From an uncultured Clostridia bacterium (lineage in GTDB: Bacteria; Bacillota; Clostridia; TANB77; CAG-508), in the NCBI GenBank assembly GCA_949948835.1, contig CATLHF010000013.1:1-48604 (forward strand): 48,604 nucleotides of DNA. Reading direction: 5' to 3'. Positions 9,076 to 18,000 of this stretch are shown here, in pieces. The notes under the pieces were generated by a model. The model was not told the origin of the DNA. It did not search any database and saw nothing but the letters and a program-made list of their open reading frames with translations. Both the position numbers and the translations under genes were made by a program. The stretch's first letter is position 1, and every line of letters begins with the position of its first letter.

Positions 9076-10791
9076 TTACATTTTTTCTGGCATGTTAATT
9101 CCTAATAGGCTTGCTCCATTTTTTAATACTAGATTTACCATGTAAGTTAAGTATATTCTTGCATCTTGAACGTCTTGTTCATCTACCATAATTTTGTTTT
9201 CATTGTAAAAGCTACTGAAAGCCTTTGATAGGTCTATTAAAAATCTTGATATAATAGATGGTTCGTTTTTATCGGCCGCATTTCGAATTACTTCTGGGTA
9301 AGAGTATAATAGTTTTAATACTTTGTACGATTGTTCATCTAATAAAAGCTTGGTATTTACGTTTGAAAGTTCTGGAAGGTCGTTTACCTTTTTTAGTACA
9401 CTATTGGTACGTACATATGTATATTGAATATATGGCCCTGTTTCTCCATTAAAGTTAAGAATGGTATCCCAATCAAAAATTTCATCTTTAATTCTGCTTC
9501 CTGCAAGGTCATTATAGATAACTGCTCCAATTCCTACCTTTTTTGCAATATTGTCTTTTTCTTCTTCGGTTAGTTCTGGATTCTTTTCTTCCATAATTGT
9601 CCTTACACGGCTAATGGCTTCTTGTAATAATTCTTCTACTTTAATAACATTTCCTTCACGTGTTGACATTTTACCACTTTTTAAATGTACCATTCCATAA
9701 GAAATATGTTCTAATCCCTTTTGACATTTTTCTGGTATTCCAAGTAATTTTGCTACTTCAAATATTTGTTTAAAGTGTAAGTTTTGTTCATATGCTACTA
9801 CATATAAGCATTTATCAAAATCATAGGTTCTTGCACGGTAAAGGATTGCTGCTAAATCTCTTGTTGCATAAATGGTTGAGCCATTCGATTTACAAATCAT
9901 ACATGGTGACATGTTTTGTTCTTCTAAATCGATAATTCTAGCTCCTTCTGATTCTACTAGTTTTCCTGTTTTTTCTAATATTTCAATTACTTCATCTGTT
10001 TTATCAGCATAAAATGCTTCTCCGTTTAAAGAATCGAAATGTATATCTAATAAGTCATAAATACGATAAAACTCTTTTAAACTAAGGTCACGAAATTTTT
10101 GCCAAAGGTTTGTACAATATTCGTCTCCCTCTTCTAGCTTTTTAAAATTCTCTCTAGATGCTTCTAGAACACTTTCATCTTCTTTACAAAGTTCATTAAT
10201 TCTTACATAAATTTGCATTAGTTGTTCAATTGGATTTTCTTCTAGGTTATATTCTTCTCCCCATCTTTTATATCCTTCTATCATTTTTCCAAACTGTGTT
10301 CCATAATCCCCTAAATGGTTAATTCCAATCGTCTTATACCCAAGTGTTTGGTATATGTTATATAAAGCTCTACCAATTAAAGTTGTTCTTAAATGACCAA
10401 TATGAAATGGCTTTGCAATATTTGGAGAAGAATATTCCACAATAACATTTTTACCATTTCCAATTTGTTGTTTTCCATAATTCTCATTTTGAGCACTAAT
10501 TTCTTTTAGCACATCTTCTGCTAACGCTTGTTGTTTGATAGTAATATTTAAATAAGCACCTACTATTTCTATTTTCTCTATATCAGTATTTGCAAAATCT
10601 ATCTTTCCCTTTAAATCCTCTGCAATTAGTCCTGGAGCTTTTCCAAACATCTTTGCAAAACGAAAACAAGGAAGTGCATAATCCCCCATTTTTTCATCTT
10701 TTGGTATTTCAATCATATGTTTTAATTCATCTTGACTAATCTCAATTACTTTTGCAAAACACTCCGCAATTTGTTCTTTAAAATCCTTCAT
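9076..10791 (-). CDS. argS: Arginyl-tRNA synthetase
   Basis: 571 residues. The class I signature appears as SSPNIAKPFHIGHLRTT, with HIGH near 130-133, and the second signature as KSGKMSTREGN in the KMSKS position. The N-terminal additive domain for the tRNA D-loop and the C-terminal DALR anticodon domain (ending YLTYMVNLVLKNGASLLGI) are both present. It charges tRNA-Arg, so it is directly relevant to the CGG question raised by this window. The protein itself contains no in-frame CGG codon. Confidence 0.97.
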   Translation of the reverse strand: MKDFKEQIAECFAKVIEISQDELKHMIEIPKDEKMGDYALPCFRFAKMFGKAPGLIAEDLKGKIDFANTDIEKIEIVGAYLNITIKQQALAEDVLKEISAQNENYGKQQIGNGKNVIVEYSSPNIAKPFHIGHLRTTLIGRALYNIYQTLGYKTIGINHLGDYGTQFGKMIEGYKRWGEEYNLEENPIEQLMQIYVRINELCKEDESVLEASRENFKKLEEGDEYCTNLWQKFRDLSLKEFYRIYDLLDIHFDSLNGEAFYADKTDEVIEILEKTGKLVESEGARIIDLEEQNMSPCMICKSNGSTIYATRDLAAILYRARTYDFDKCLYVVAYEQNLHFKQIFEVAKLLGIPEKCQKGLEHISYGMVHLKSGKMSTREGNVIKVEELLQEAISRVRTIMEEKNPELTEEEKDNIAKKVGIGAVIYNDLAGSRIKDEIFDWDTILNFNGETGPYIQYTYVRTNSVLKKVNDLPELSNVNTKLLLDEQSYKVLKLLYSYPEVIRNAADKNEPSIISRFLIDLSKAFSSFYNENKIMVDEQDVQDARIYLTYMVNLVLKNGASLLGINMPEKM

Positions 10792-10835
10792 TTAATTCAC
10801 CAGTTCCTTATTCTCAAATTATGTTCTACATTATA

Positions 10836-10877
10836 TCAAAAAAAGCATAAAAACAAAAGGTTTTTATGCTTTTTTAT
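10836..10877 (-). terminator. Terminator downstream of the Yip1 gene
   Basis: AAAAAAGCATAAAAAC ... GTTTTTATGCTTTTTT forms a long AT-rich stem with T tails on both strands. It lies between the MITE-like element and argS and probably works in both directions. Confidence 0.65.
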
Positions 10878-10929
10878 TAAAATTATTGTTATTTATTTGT
10901 TGCTATTCAGATTAAATTTCTCAAGAATC

Positions 10930-11131
10930 TTACGAAGCTTAGCAGAAAAGCCCCTTTAATAAGGGGGCTGTCGCCGATAGGCGACTGGGGGTTCTTTTAT
11001 AACTTTAAGAACCCTCCGTCAGTCCTTCGGACTGCCAGCCACTGCATAAGATATCTGTAACACTCACTAACGTTCGTTAACAGCTATCTTAACCTCCCTT
11101 GTTAAAGGAGGTTTCTTGTAAGGCTTCGTAG
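10930..11131. repeat. MITE-like element, about 200 bp with inverted ends
   Basis: The left end (10930-10970, TACGAAGCTTAGCAG then CCCCTTTAATAAGGGGG) and the inverse of the right end (11091-11130, TACGAAGCCTTACAAG then CCTCCTTTAACAAGGGAGG) match over about 40 bases, giving terminal inverted repeats. Inside are further short palindromes (GTCGCCGATAGGCGAC, GTCCTTCGGAC, AACGTTCGTT) and no open frame. Base composition is richer in G and C than the surroundings. This looks like a non-autonomous, transposase-mobilised element. It fills most of the 370 bp gap between the Yip1 gene and argS. Confidence 0.6.
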
Positions 11132-11161
11132 TTCTATTTCATTATAGTAACAACCATCTAA

Positions 11162-11854
11162 TTATCTAATATAAATCCCAAGCAAAGAAACAACCACATA
11201 GCACACATAATAAACCGCTTCAATTATTACAAACTTCTTAAAGAATTTCGAATTTTGCTCTTCTCCAAAAATCGTTTTTGCTGTAAAGTAAGTTAGCACA
11301 ACACTAACAACACTACAAAGTGATGCAAATGGGCTTGTAACAAGCGATACTTTTGAATCAATAATTGTTAACAAACTAATAACAGATGCAACAATAACTG
11401 GAATCTTAGCGGTTACAATTGCTGTTAAAATTGTAATCATCGATTTCTTATTTTCTTTATTCATAACATAAACAATTCCAGAAAGTATTAAAACACTTAA
11501 AGCTGGGGCAATCACTGCCTTTACAATCGCTAATATTTGTCTAAAAGCTAAATCAAATGAAAATCTATTAAATGAATAATAGCTTCCAAACAATGTAGCA
11601 AGTAATCCTGCTGCCATCCATATAACTACAAAAATAATAGCAGTTTTAAAATGTTTATTCGTCTTATCATTAACAATTTGTTTAATAGTAGCAAATGGAT
11701 CTTTAAACATAGAGCTCACAAATCCTGTTGCTTCTTTTGCATCATTTTTAATATCCACATTTTTAATCGTCTCTTTTACTTGATTAACCGTTTCCACTGT
11801 TTCTTTTTTAATTTCTTCTGTGTTAATTTGTTCTTCATTTTTCTTTTCTTCCAT
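11162..11854 (-). CDS. Yip1-domain integral membrane protein
   Basis: 230 residues. A charged, lysine- and glutamate-rich N-terminal cytoplasmic region (1-45) is followed by PFATIKQIVND, the usual lead-in of Yip1-type domains. Five hydrophobic helices run from about residue 72 to the end. Family members are small multi-spanning proteins of uncertain role. The ribosome site GGAGGAG is strong. It follows pfkA by 42 bp and is likely cotranscribed, but no functional link to glycolysis is known. Confidence 0.7.
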   Translation of the reverse strand: MEEKKNEEQINTEEIKKETVETVNQVKETIKNVDIKNDAKEATGFVSSMFKDPFATIKQIVNDKTNKHFKTAIIFVVIWMAAGLLATLFGSYYSFNRFSFDLAFRQILAIVKAVIAPALSVLILSGIVYVMNKENKKSMITILTAIVTAKIPVIVASVISLLTIIDSKVSLVTSPFASLCSVVSVVLTYFTAKTIFGEEQNSKFFKKFVIIEAVYYVCYVVVSLLGIYIR

Positions 11855-11896
11855 ACTTTTTCTCCTCCTTCTATTTGTATGTTTGGTATTTCGTTT

Positions 11897-13033
11897 TTAT
11901 TCTCCTAATGAAATTCCTAAACTTTTTGCTGTTTTAATTAAATCATCATCTTTTTCAATTTTACGAATATTGCTTTCTTTTGTATTACCAGATGCAGCAC
12001 CAATAACTTTATTGTTTCCAACAACCTCTTCTAATGATACATGTCCCATTTTTCCATTACGGTAATTTACTAGCACATTAAAGGTTCCTTTCATCGCAAG
12101 TCTCATTGCTTTTACACCATACTTACTAGATAATACACGGTCATAAGAAGTTGGTGTTCCTCCTCTTTGTACATATCCAAGTACGGTATTTCTTGCCGTT
12201 AATCCTGTTAATTCTTCTAGGTCGTTTGCTACCTTTTCTCCAATTCCACCTAAACGAATATTATCAAGACCTTTTCCATCGTCTAATTTTTTCTTTACTA
12301 CAATCTCTCCATCAATTGGTTTTGCTCCTTCAGAAACAACAATAATACTAAAGTCTTTTCCTTGTGCTCTTCTTTGGTTTACTTTTTCAGCAACCTTGTT
12401 AATGTCATATGGTATTTCTGGAATTAAGCATGCATCTGCTCCACCTGCAATGGCAGATTCTAATGCAATCCATCCTGCATATCTTCCCATTACTTCTAAT
12501 ACCATAATTCTATGGTGAGATTCTGCTGTTGTGTGTAAACGGTCTAATGCTTCTGTTGCAACAGATACTGCTGTATTATATCCAAAAGTAATATCTGTGC
12601 TTGCAACGTCATTATCAATTGTTTTTGGTACACCAATTACATTTACTCCTCTTAATGAAAAATCTCTTGCTGATTTTTGTGTTCCATCTCCACCTAATGT
12701 AAAGATACAATCAAATCCTGCTTCTTTAATATTATTGATACATTGTTCAGACATATCTTTATAAACAGTTTGTCCATTTTCCTCTACTTTTAAATTAAAT
12801 ACGTTTGTGCTGTTTGAAGTTCCAATAATAGTTCCTCCACGATGAAGAAGTCCAGATGCATTTTTGGTTGAATCTAATTTTACATAGTTATTGTTTAATA
12901 ATCCTCTATATCCTTCGATATATCCATAACATTCAATACCATTTGTTTCTGCTGTTTTTACAATGGCACGAATAACTGCGTTTAGTCCTGGTGCGTCTCC
13001 ACCATTTGTTAATATTGCTACTTTTTTTACCAT
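11897..13033 (-). CDS. pfkA: 6-phosphofructokinase (PfkA family, mixed ATP/PPi signature)
   Basis: 378 residues from the ATG at 13033 (MVKKVAILTNGGDAPGLNAVIRA), chosen because AGGAG precedes it and the family starts there; the open frame itself extends to 13084. It phosphorylates fructose-6-phosphate to the 1,6-bisphosphate. GGDGTQKSA keeps the glycine associated with ATP use, while PKTIDND carries a lysine where classical ATP enzymes such as E. coli PfkA have glycine (PGTIDND). This G/K combination is known from PPi-related but ATP-using clades. It is longer than the 320-residue E. coli enzyme, again as in those clades. Confidence 0.9.
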   Translation of the reverse strand: MVKKVAILTNGGDAPGLNAVIRAIVKTAETNGIECYGYIEGYRGLLNNNYVKLDSTKNASGLLHRGGTIIGTSNSTNVFNLKVEENGQTVYKDMSEQCINNIKEAGFDCIFTLGGDGTQKSARDFSLRGVNVIGVPKTIDNDVASTDITFGYNTAVSVATEALDRLHTTAESHHRIMVLEVMGRYAGWIALESAIAGGADACLIPEIPYDINKVAEKVNQRRAQGKDFSIIVVSEGAKPIDGEIVVKKKLDDGKGLDNIRLGGIGEKVANDLEELTGLTARNTVLGYVQRGGTPTSYDRVLSSKYGVKAMRLAMKGTFNVLVNYRNGKMGHVSLEEVVGNNKVIGAASGNTKESNIRKIEKDDDLIKTAKSLGISLGE

Positions 13034-13110
13034 GATTTCACATCTCCTTTTGATTTCTAACAGTATTATTATACCAATAATCAAAATATTTACAAGTCAT
13101 TTTTAAAAAT

Positions 13111-13464
13111 TTATAAATTGTCAATTCCGCCTTTAATTTCATACAAGTTTTGATATCCCATTTTTCTTAAAAGGTTAACAGCTTTTCTACTTCTTGCACC
13201 GCTTTGGCAATAACAAATGATGGTTTGTTCTTTCCCCATTGTAATGTTTGAAATTTCGTTTGTTAATTCATATGTTGGAATGCAAACTGCACCATCTAAA
13301 TGATATTCATCATATTCTTGTTTACTTCTAACATCTAGTAAGATTGCTAATGGATTGTCTCTCATCATTTGGCGAGCTTCCATATAGCTTATTTGGTCTT
13401 CATATCGAAAAAAGTGATTTGTAAAAACATGTTTTACTTGTTTTGAAATTTGTTTTATTTTCAT
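13111..13464 (-). CDS. Single-domain rhodanese-like protein
   Basis: 117 residues forming one rhodanese domain: LLDVRSKQEYDEYHLDGAVCIP, then the active loop IICYCQSGARSRKAV with the catalytic cysteine in C-Q-S-G-A-R-S, then MGYQNLYEIKGGI. Such proteins carry persulfide sulfur. The first 30 residues are a basic extension. It lies 77 bp upstream of pfkA. Confidence 0.9.
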   Translation of the reverse strand: MKIKQISKQVKHVFTNHFFRYEDQISYMEARQMMRDNPLAILLDVRSKQEYDEYHLDGAVCIPTYELTNEISNITMGKEQTIICYCQSGARSRKAVNLLRKMGYQNLYEIKGGIDNL

Positions 13465-13870
13465 AATTACCCCTCTTTTTATTATCCTTTATTACGGTAT
13501 ATTGTATGCAGGTTGTCTTTGTTTTGTCATATATTTGTCATTTATTTTTGCATTTTTTCGTCATATTTTTCTACTTTTTTACTTTATATCGTAAAAATTT
13601 TAGTAAATATTACATAATTATTTCAATTATGTGTTTGTAATGTTTCAATTTTGTTTCAAAGTTACTAGCGTTATGTATCCTTTTTTGTTTACCATTTTAT
13701 GTTCTCTTTCCCGTTTTGTTATGTGTGGATAATGTGGATAACTCTGTGAATAACTATTTTTCGCCACTTTTTGGACACACTTTATTCACAATTTTCATGC
13801 CGAATTATGTTTCTTGTTTTATTTTTATTTTATTATAGTAATTATGTGTACAGCACACTTGTTTCTTTTT
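13465..13870. other. AT-rich intergenic region with a DnaA-box cluster
   Basis: About 400 bases without a gene. At 13724-13732 and 13733-13741 are two directly abutting perfect DnaA boxes (TGTGGATAA). At 13745-13753 is TGTGAATAA in the same direction, and at 13782-13790 its inverse TTATTCACA. The remainder (13480-13720) is extremely AT-rich. Flanking genes do not change strand, which argues against this being the bidirectional origin. A DnaA-titrating or DnaA-regulated site is more likely. Confidence 0.6.
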
Positions 13871-13882
13871 GTTAAATAGTAA

Positions 13883-13915
13883 AGGAGGTTATGTTTATCA
13901 TAACCTCCTCTTTTT
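13883..13915 (-). terminator. Hairpin downstream of the DUF1294 gene
   Basis: AGGAGGTTATG and CATAACCTCCT form an 11-bp stem with a short loop. The T run is stronger on the plus strand, but the position suits the end of the ToxN-DUF1294 transcript. Confidence 0.55.
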
Positions 13916-13918
13916 GTA

Positions 13919-13970
13919 GAACCCCCAGTCGCGTTTCACGCGCCAGCCCCCTTAAGTAAATGGGCCTTTT
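13919..13970. repeat. Second copy of one end of the 10.9 kb MITE-like repeat
   Basis: Read on the minus strand this segment (AAAAGGCCCATTTACTTAAG, then GGGGGCTGGCGCG, then CGCGACTGGGGGTTCT) aligns base by base with 10946-10997, including compensating changes in the central stem (GGCGCGTGAAACGCG against GTCGCCGATAGGCGAC). It is a solo end or a degraded copy in the opposite orientation. Confidence 0.55.
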
Positions 13971-13985
13971 GCTATATGTTTTTGT

Positions 13986-14291
13986 TTAAATCTTAAAAAT
14001 AATCATAATTGCGATCAGAATTTGTATTACAATAATAGCTGGAAATCCAAACACAAATTTTGCTTTTTGTGTTTTATGTCTAAAAGTATACATACCTGCA
14101 ATTGTACCAATTCCTCCACCAAGTGCTGCCACAAGCAACAATGTACTTTCTTTAATTCTCCATTTCGCATGTTGTGCCTTTCTCTTATCTAACCACATCA
14201 CAAAAAATCCAATTAAATTAATGCTGATTAAATAAATTAAAATATTTTGCCATGCTAATATTGTTTGAATTATATCACTAAATTCTTGCAT
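13986..14291 (-). CDS. DUF1294 small membrane protein
   Basis: 101 residues from the ATG at 14291 (MQEFSDIIQTI), which follows the toxN TAG by one base and has GGAGAG inside the toxN end. The longer frame from 14321 would overlap the toxin and lacks a better ribosome site. Helices lie near residues 12-32, 50-68 and 80-100, with FFVMWLDKRKAQHAKWRIKE, the family's core motif, between the first two. The function of DUF1294 is not established. Here it appears translationally coupled to the type III toxin. Confidence 0.8.
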   Translation of the reverse strand: MQEFSDIIQTILAWQNILIYLISINLIGFFVMWLDKRKAQHAKWRIKESTLLLVAALGGGIGTIAGMYTFRHKTQKAKFVFGFPAIIVIQILIAIMIIFKI

Positions 14292-14292
14292 A

Positions 14293-14787
14293 CTAATTTC
14301 TCTCCTTTTTATATATTTCACATTTTTCTTCTAACAACTTAAAATCACAACATCTTCCAGATATTTTCATTTTATATACTGTTACCTGTCTATATAATAT
14401 ATTTGCACTAGTAATAATTTTTTTAAATTTAGGCAAGCAAAGTTTATATTCATTTCTCAGTAATTCTTTATAATTATAATCCTTTTCCTCTTCAATTTCA
14501 ACCTTTTTTATTTGTTCTAATCTAACTGGAAACATATTGTTTAAATTAATAACCGCCTTATCTCCTATTTTTATAAAATCAATTCTCTCTTCTATTTCTT
14601 TATGTTTTTCTTTAAAACTAGAAAGTGGTGCAATATAGTGCTTATTATCTATTTTGAACAATATTCCTATGTATTTTCTTTTAAATTTCCTGTTCTCACA
14701 TTTTGAATACATTATTTTAATATCAAATTTTGAAAGATATTCTATATAATCGTCCTCTACTTCATAAAAATATAATTTTTGTTGCAT
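14293..14787 (-). CDS. toxN: ToxN/AbiQ-family type III toxin (endoribonuclease)
   Basis: 164 residues, the normal size. The start LYFYEVEDDYIEYLSKFD, then RKYIGILFKIDNKHYIAPLSS and the basic C-terminal half match ToxN/AbiQ/CptN endoribonucleases. These cut A-rich RNA and are held inactive by repeats of a small RNA. The family call is supported by context: directly upstream on the same strand are a consensus promoter, RNA repeats of about 43 bases and a terminator, the standard type III layout. GGAGG precedes the ATG. Such systems commonly abort phage infection and stabilise replicons. Confidence 0.85.
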   Translation of the reverse strand: MQQKLYFYEVEDDYIEYLSKFDIKIMYSKCENRKFKRKYIGILFKIDNKHYIAPLSSFKEKHKEIEERIDFIKIGDKAVINLNNMFPVRLEQIKKVEIEEEKDYNYKELLRNEYKLCLPKFKKIITSANILYRQVTVYKMKISGRCCDFKLLEEKCEIYKKERN

Positions 14788-14809
14788 TGGTTACCTCCTA
14801 TAATTCAAA

Positions 14810-14847
14810 AATAGGAGAAACAGTTTTTTTAAACTATTCCCCCTATT
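14810..14847 (-). terminator. Attenuating terminator between the ToxI RNA and toxN
   Basis: On the minus strand a 17-bp stem (14847-14831 with 14826-14810, with three wobble pairs) closes a four-base loop and is followed by TATTTTTG. It sits between the antitoxin repeats and the toxin ribosome site. In ToxIN loci such a terminator lets most transcripts end as antitoxin RNA and only a few read into the toxin. Confidence 0.8.
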
Positions 14848-14848
14848 A

Positions 14849-14978
14849 TTTTAAAGCTCCACACTTGTTGGTAGTGGTACACCTCTTTTAATGCTTTGCT
14901 TGTTTTATGACCTGCAACAACAGTCTTTTAGCTTCTTTTAAAGCTCCACACTTATTGGTAGTGGTACACCTCTTTTAA
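14849..14978 (-). ncRNA. toxI: ToxI antitoxin RNA: tandem repeats of about 43 bases
   Basis: Two near-identical 43-base units lie at 14849-14891 and 14936-14978 and differ by one base (CACTTGTTGG against CACTTATTGG). The 44 bases between them keep the unit borders (TTTTAA.GCT and CTTTTA) but have a diverged core, so there are three units in register, the middle one degenerate. Each full unit contains GGTGTACCACTACCAA and a partner stretch that could form the pseudoknot of type III antitoxins. Transcription is on the minus strand, from the promoter at 15011-15040. Confidence 0.82.
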
Positions 14979-15010
14979 ATAACTTCCGTTATTCTTTTAA
15001 TAGTATATTC

Positions 15011-15040
15011 ATTATACTATTTTTTATTTACACTTGTCAA
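15011..15040 (-). promoter_or_regulatory. Promoter of the toxI-toxN operon
   Basis: A perfect TTGACA (15040-15035) and a perfect TATAAT (15016-15011) are separated by 18 bases on the minus strand. The start site would be near 15004, just ahead of the antitoxin repeats. The -35 box lies only five bases beyond the polC stop codon. Confidence 0.85.
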
Positions 15041-15045
15041 CTTTT

Positions 15046-18000
15046 TTACCCAAATAAACTCATTTGGTTTGATTGACTCATTCCATCTAAACAGCCTGCG
15101 TTCGTAAGCATTTCTATTACTGACTTTCCTGCTTTTGAACGAATTTTCAGGTCATCAATAGACATGAATTTTCCGTCTTTTCTTGCTTCCACAATACTGT
15201 CTGCTGCAACTCCTCCAAGTCCTGGTATACTACTTAGCGGTGGCCTTATTTTTTCGTCTTGGATTAAGAAATTCTTTGAATGGGAGTTATAAAGGTCAAT
15301 TGGTAAAAATTCGAATCCTCTTTCATACATTTCCCACACAATTTCTAAATCGTCATACATATCCTTATCTTTTTGGGTTGCTGAATTTCCCATCATTTCA
15401 ATTTCTTTCATCTTGTTTTTTACTTTTTCTTTTCCATGACACATAACATCACTATCAAATGCTTTAGAACGAATAGAAAAATATGCTGCATAATAAGCAA
15501 GCGGTTTATGTACTTTAAACCATGCAATACGAAAAGCATTTGTTACATATGCTGCCGCATGGGCTTTTGGGAACATGTATTTAATCTTTTCACAAGATTT
15601 GATATACCAATCTGGTACATTATGTTCTTTCATCATTTTGACATATCCTGCCCATTTTTCTGGGTCTTTTAATGCTTTTCCTTTACGCACTGTCTCCATA
15701 ATTTTAAATGCTGGATTCGGTTCTAATCCTTTTTTCATAAGGTAAATCATAATATCATCACGGCAACATATAGCTTCATTTAAGGTTACAGTTCCTTCCT
15801 GAATTAAACTTTGTGCATTTCCAAGCCATACATCGGTACCATGGGATAATCCAGAAATACGAATTAATTCATCAAAGGTTTTTGGTTTTGTATCTAGTAA
15901 CATACCACGAACGAATTTAGTTCCAAACTCTGGAACACCAAAGCTTCCTACTTCTGAATGAATTTGTTCTGGCGTTACGCCCAATGCATCTGTTGAAGAA
16001 AAAATTGACATGGTCTCTTTATCATCTAATGGTATTTTCGTTGGGTCAATTCCAGTAATATCTTGCAACATACGAATAACCGTCGGATCGTCGTGTCCTA
16101 GTATATCTAGTTTTAATAAATTTTGGTCAATTGAATGGTAATCAAAATGGGTTGTAATAATATCCGATTTTGGGTCATCTGCAGGGTGTTGTACTGGGCA
16201 AAATTCGTAAATTTCTCTTCCTTTTGGTACAACAATAATTCCTCCTGGATGCTGTCCTGTGGTTCTTTTAATTCCTGTACATCCTTTTGAAATACGAAGC
16301 ACTTCTGCACTATTTACTGGCACTTGTCGTTCTTCATAATACTTTTTAACATAGCCATAAGCTGTTTTATCAGCAACTGTACCAACCGTTCCTGCTTTAA
16401 AGGTAGTTCCTTTTCCAAAAATAACTTCTGTATATTTATGAGCTTTTGCTTGGTAATCTCCAGAAAAGTTTAAGTCAATATCTGGTTCTTTGTCTCCATT
16501 AAATCCCAAGAATGTTTCAAATGGAATATCCATACCATCTTTATCTAGTTTGTGTCCACATTGCGGACATTCTTTATCTGGTAAGTCAAACCCATTTTTA
16601 TAGCCATAATCGGTAAAATCCGAATACTTACAATTTGGACATCTATAATGTGGTGGTAGTGAATTTACTTCGGTAATTCCTGTCATGTTTGCCACAAAAG
16701 AAGAACCTACAGACCCTCTTGAGCCTACAATATAACCATCTTCATTCGATTTCCACACTAGTTTTTGTGCAATAATGTACATAACTGAGAACCCATTTTT
16801 AATAATGGATTGTAACTCTTTGTCTAAACGTTCTTTTACAAGGTCAGGTAATGGGTCACCATATAGTTCTTTTGCTTTTGTCATAGCAATATCTTCAATT
16901 TGTTGTTCACATCCTTCAATATATGGTGGGCATTTTTCTGGTGAAATCGGACTAATATTTTCACATAAATCTGCAATTTTATTGGTATTGGTTACAACAA
17001 CTTCATATGCTTTATCTAACCCTAAATATTTAAATTCTTCTATCATTTCATTGGTAGTTCTTAAGTATAATGGTGCTTGTTCGTCTGCATCATCATACCC
17101 TTGCCCTGCCATTAAAATTCTTCTATAAATTTCATCTTGTGGATCCATAAAATGAACATCACAAGTAGCAACTACTAATTTTCCTAATTTTTCTCCTAAA
17201 GCCACAATCTTTTTATTGATATCTTCTAGTGCTTTTTCATCTGGGACAGTTCCATTTCGGACCATAAACATATTGTTTCCATTTGGTTGGATTTCTAAAT
17301 AATCATAGTCTTTTGCAATAGCTTCCACTTCTTCATCAGATTTTCCTGCAACAATAGCACGGTACAATTCTCCTGCCTCACAAGCACTTCCTATAATAAG
17401 TCCTTCTGAATATTGCTTATAAATGGATTTTAAAATTCTTGGTTTCTTATAAAAATAGTGTAAATGTGAAAGTGAAATTAGCTTATATAAATTTTTAAGT
17501 CCTACATAGTTGGTTGCTAAGATAATAGCATGATAACTAGGTAGTTTTTTAAAATCTGCTTGTCCTTCTTCTAATTTATCAATATCATCTACTATTTTTG
17601 CACCCTTTTCTTTTAGCATATCTAACATAACTTTAAATACTTTTACTAGGGTAATAACATCATCTAATGCACGATGTGCAACATCAACTTGTATCCCTAA
17701 TTTATCAGCAATAATACCTAGTTTATATTTTTTATAATCTGGAAATAAGTCTTTTGCTAAACGAAGGGTATCAATATATGTATTTTCTAATTTATATCCT
17801 AACTTTTCCGCATAATATTTAATAAATCCCACATCAAAATCCGCATTGTGAGCTACAATTACCCTGTCTCCAATAAATTCTAAAAATTTTGGTAAGATTT
17901 CTTCAATGGTTGGAGCATCTTTCACCATATCATCTGTAATGTGAGTAACTTCTACTACTTCTTCTGGAATTGGCATTTCTGGATTTACAAAGTGTTCAAA

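Noticed and set aside
10792..10930. A T-box or arginine riboswitch before argS
   Set aside because: I see no T-box sequence, specifier loop or conserved antiterminator; the only structure is the terminator hairpin and the repeat.
13724..13790. The chromosomal origin oriC
   Set aside because: The boxes are good, but dnaA, dnaN and rpmH are absent and genes on both sides run in the same direction, so leading-strand bias does not switch here.
14849..14978. A short CRISPR array
   Set aside because: Only two strong repeats, the spacer-like middle segment keeps repeat borders, there are no cas genes, and the promoter-repeat-terminator-toxin order fits ToxIN.
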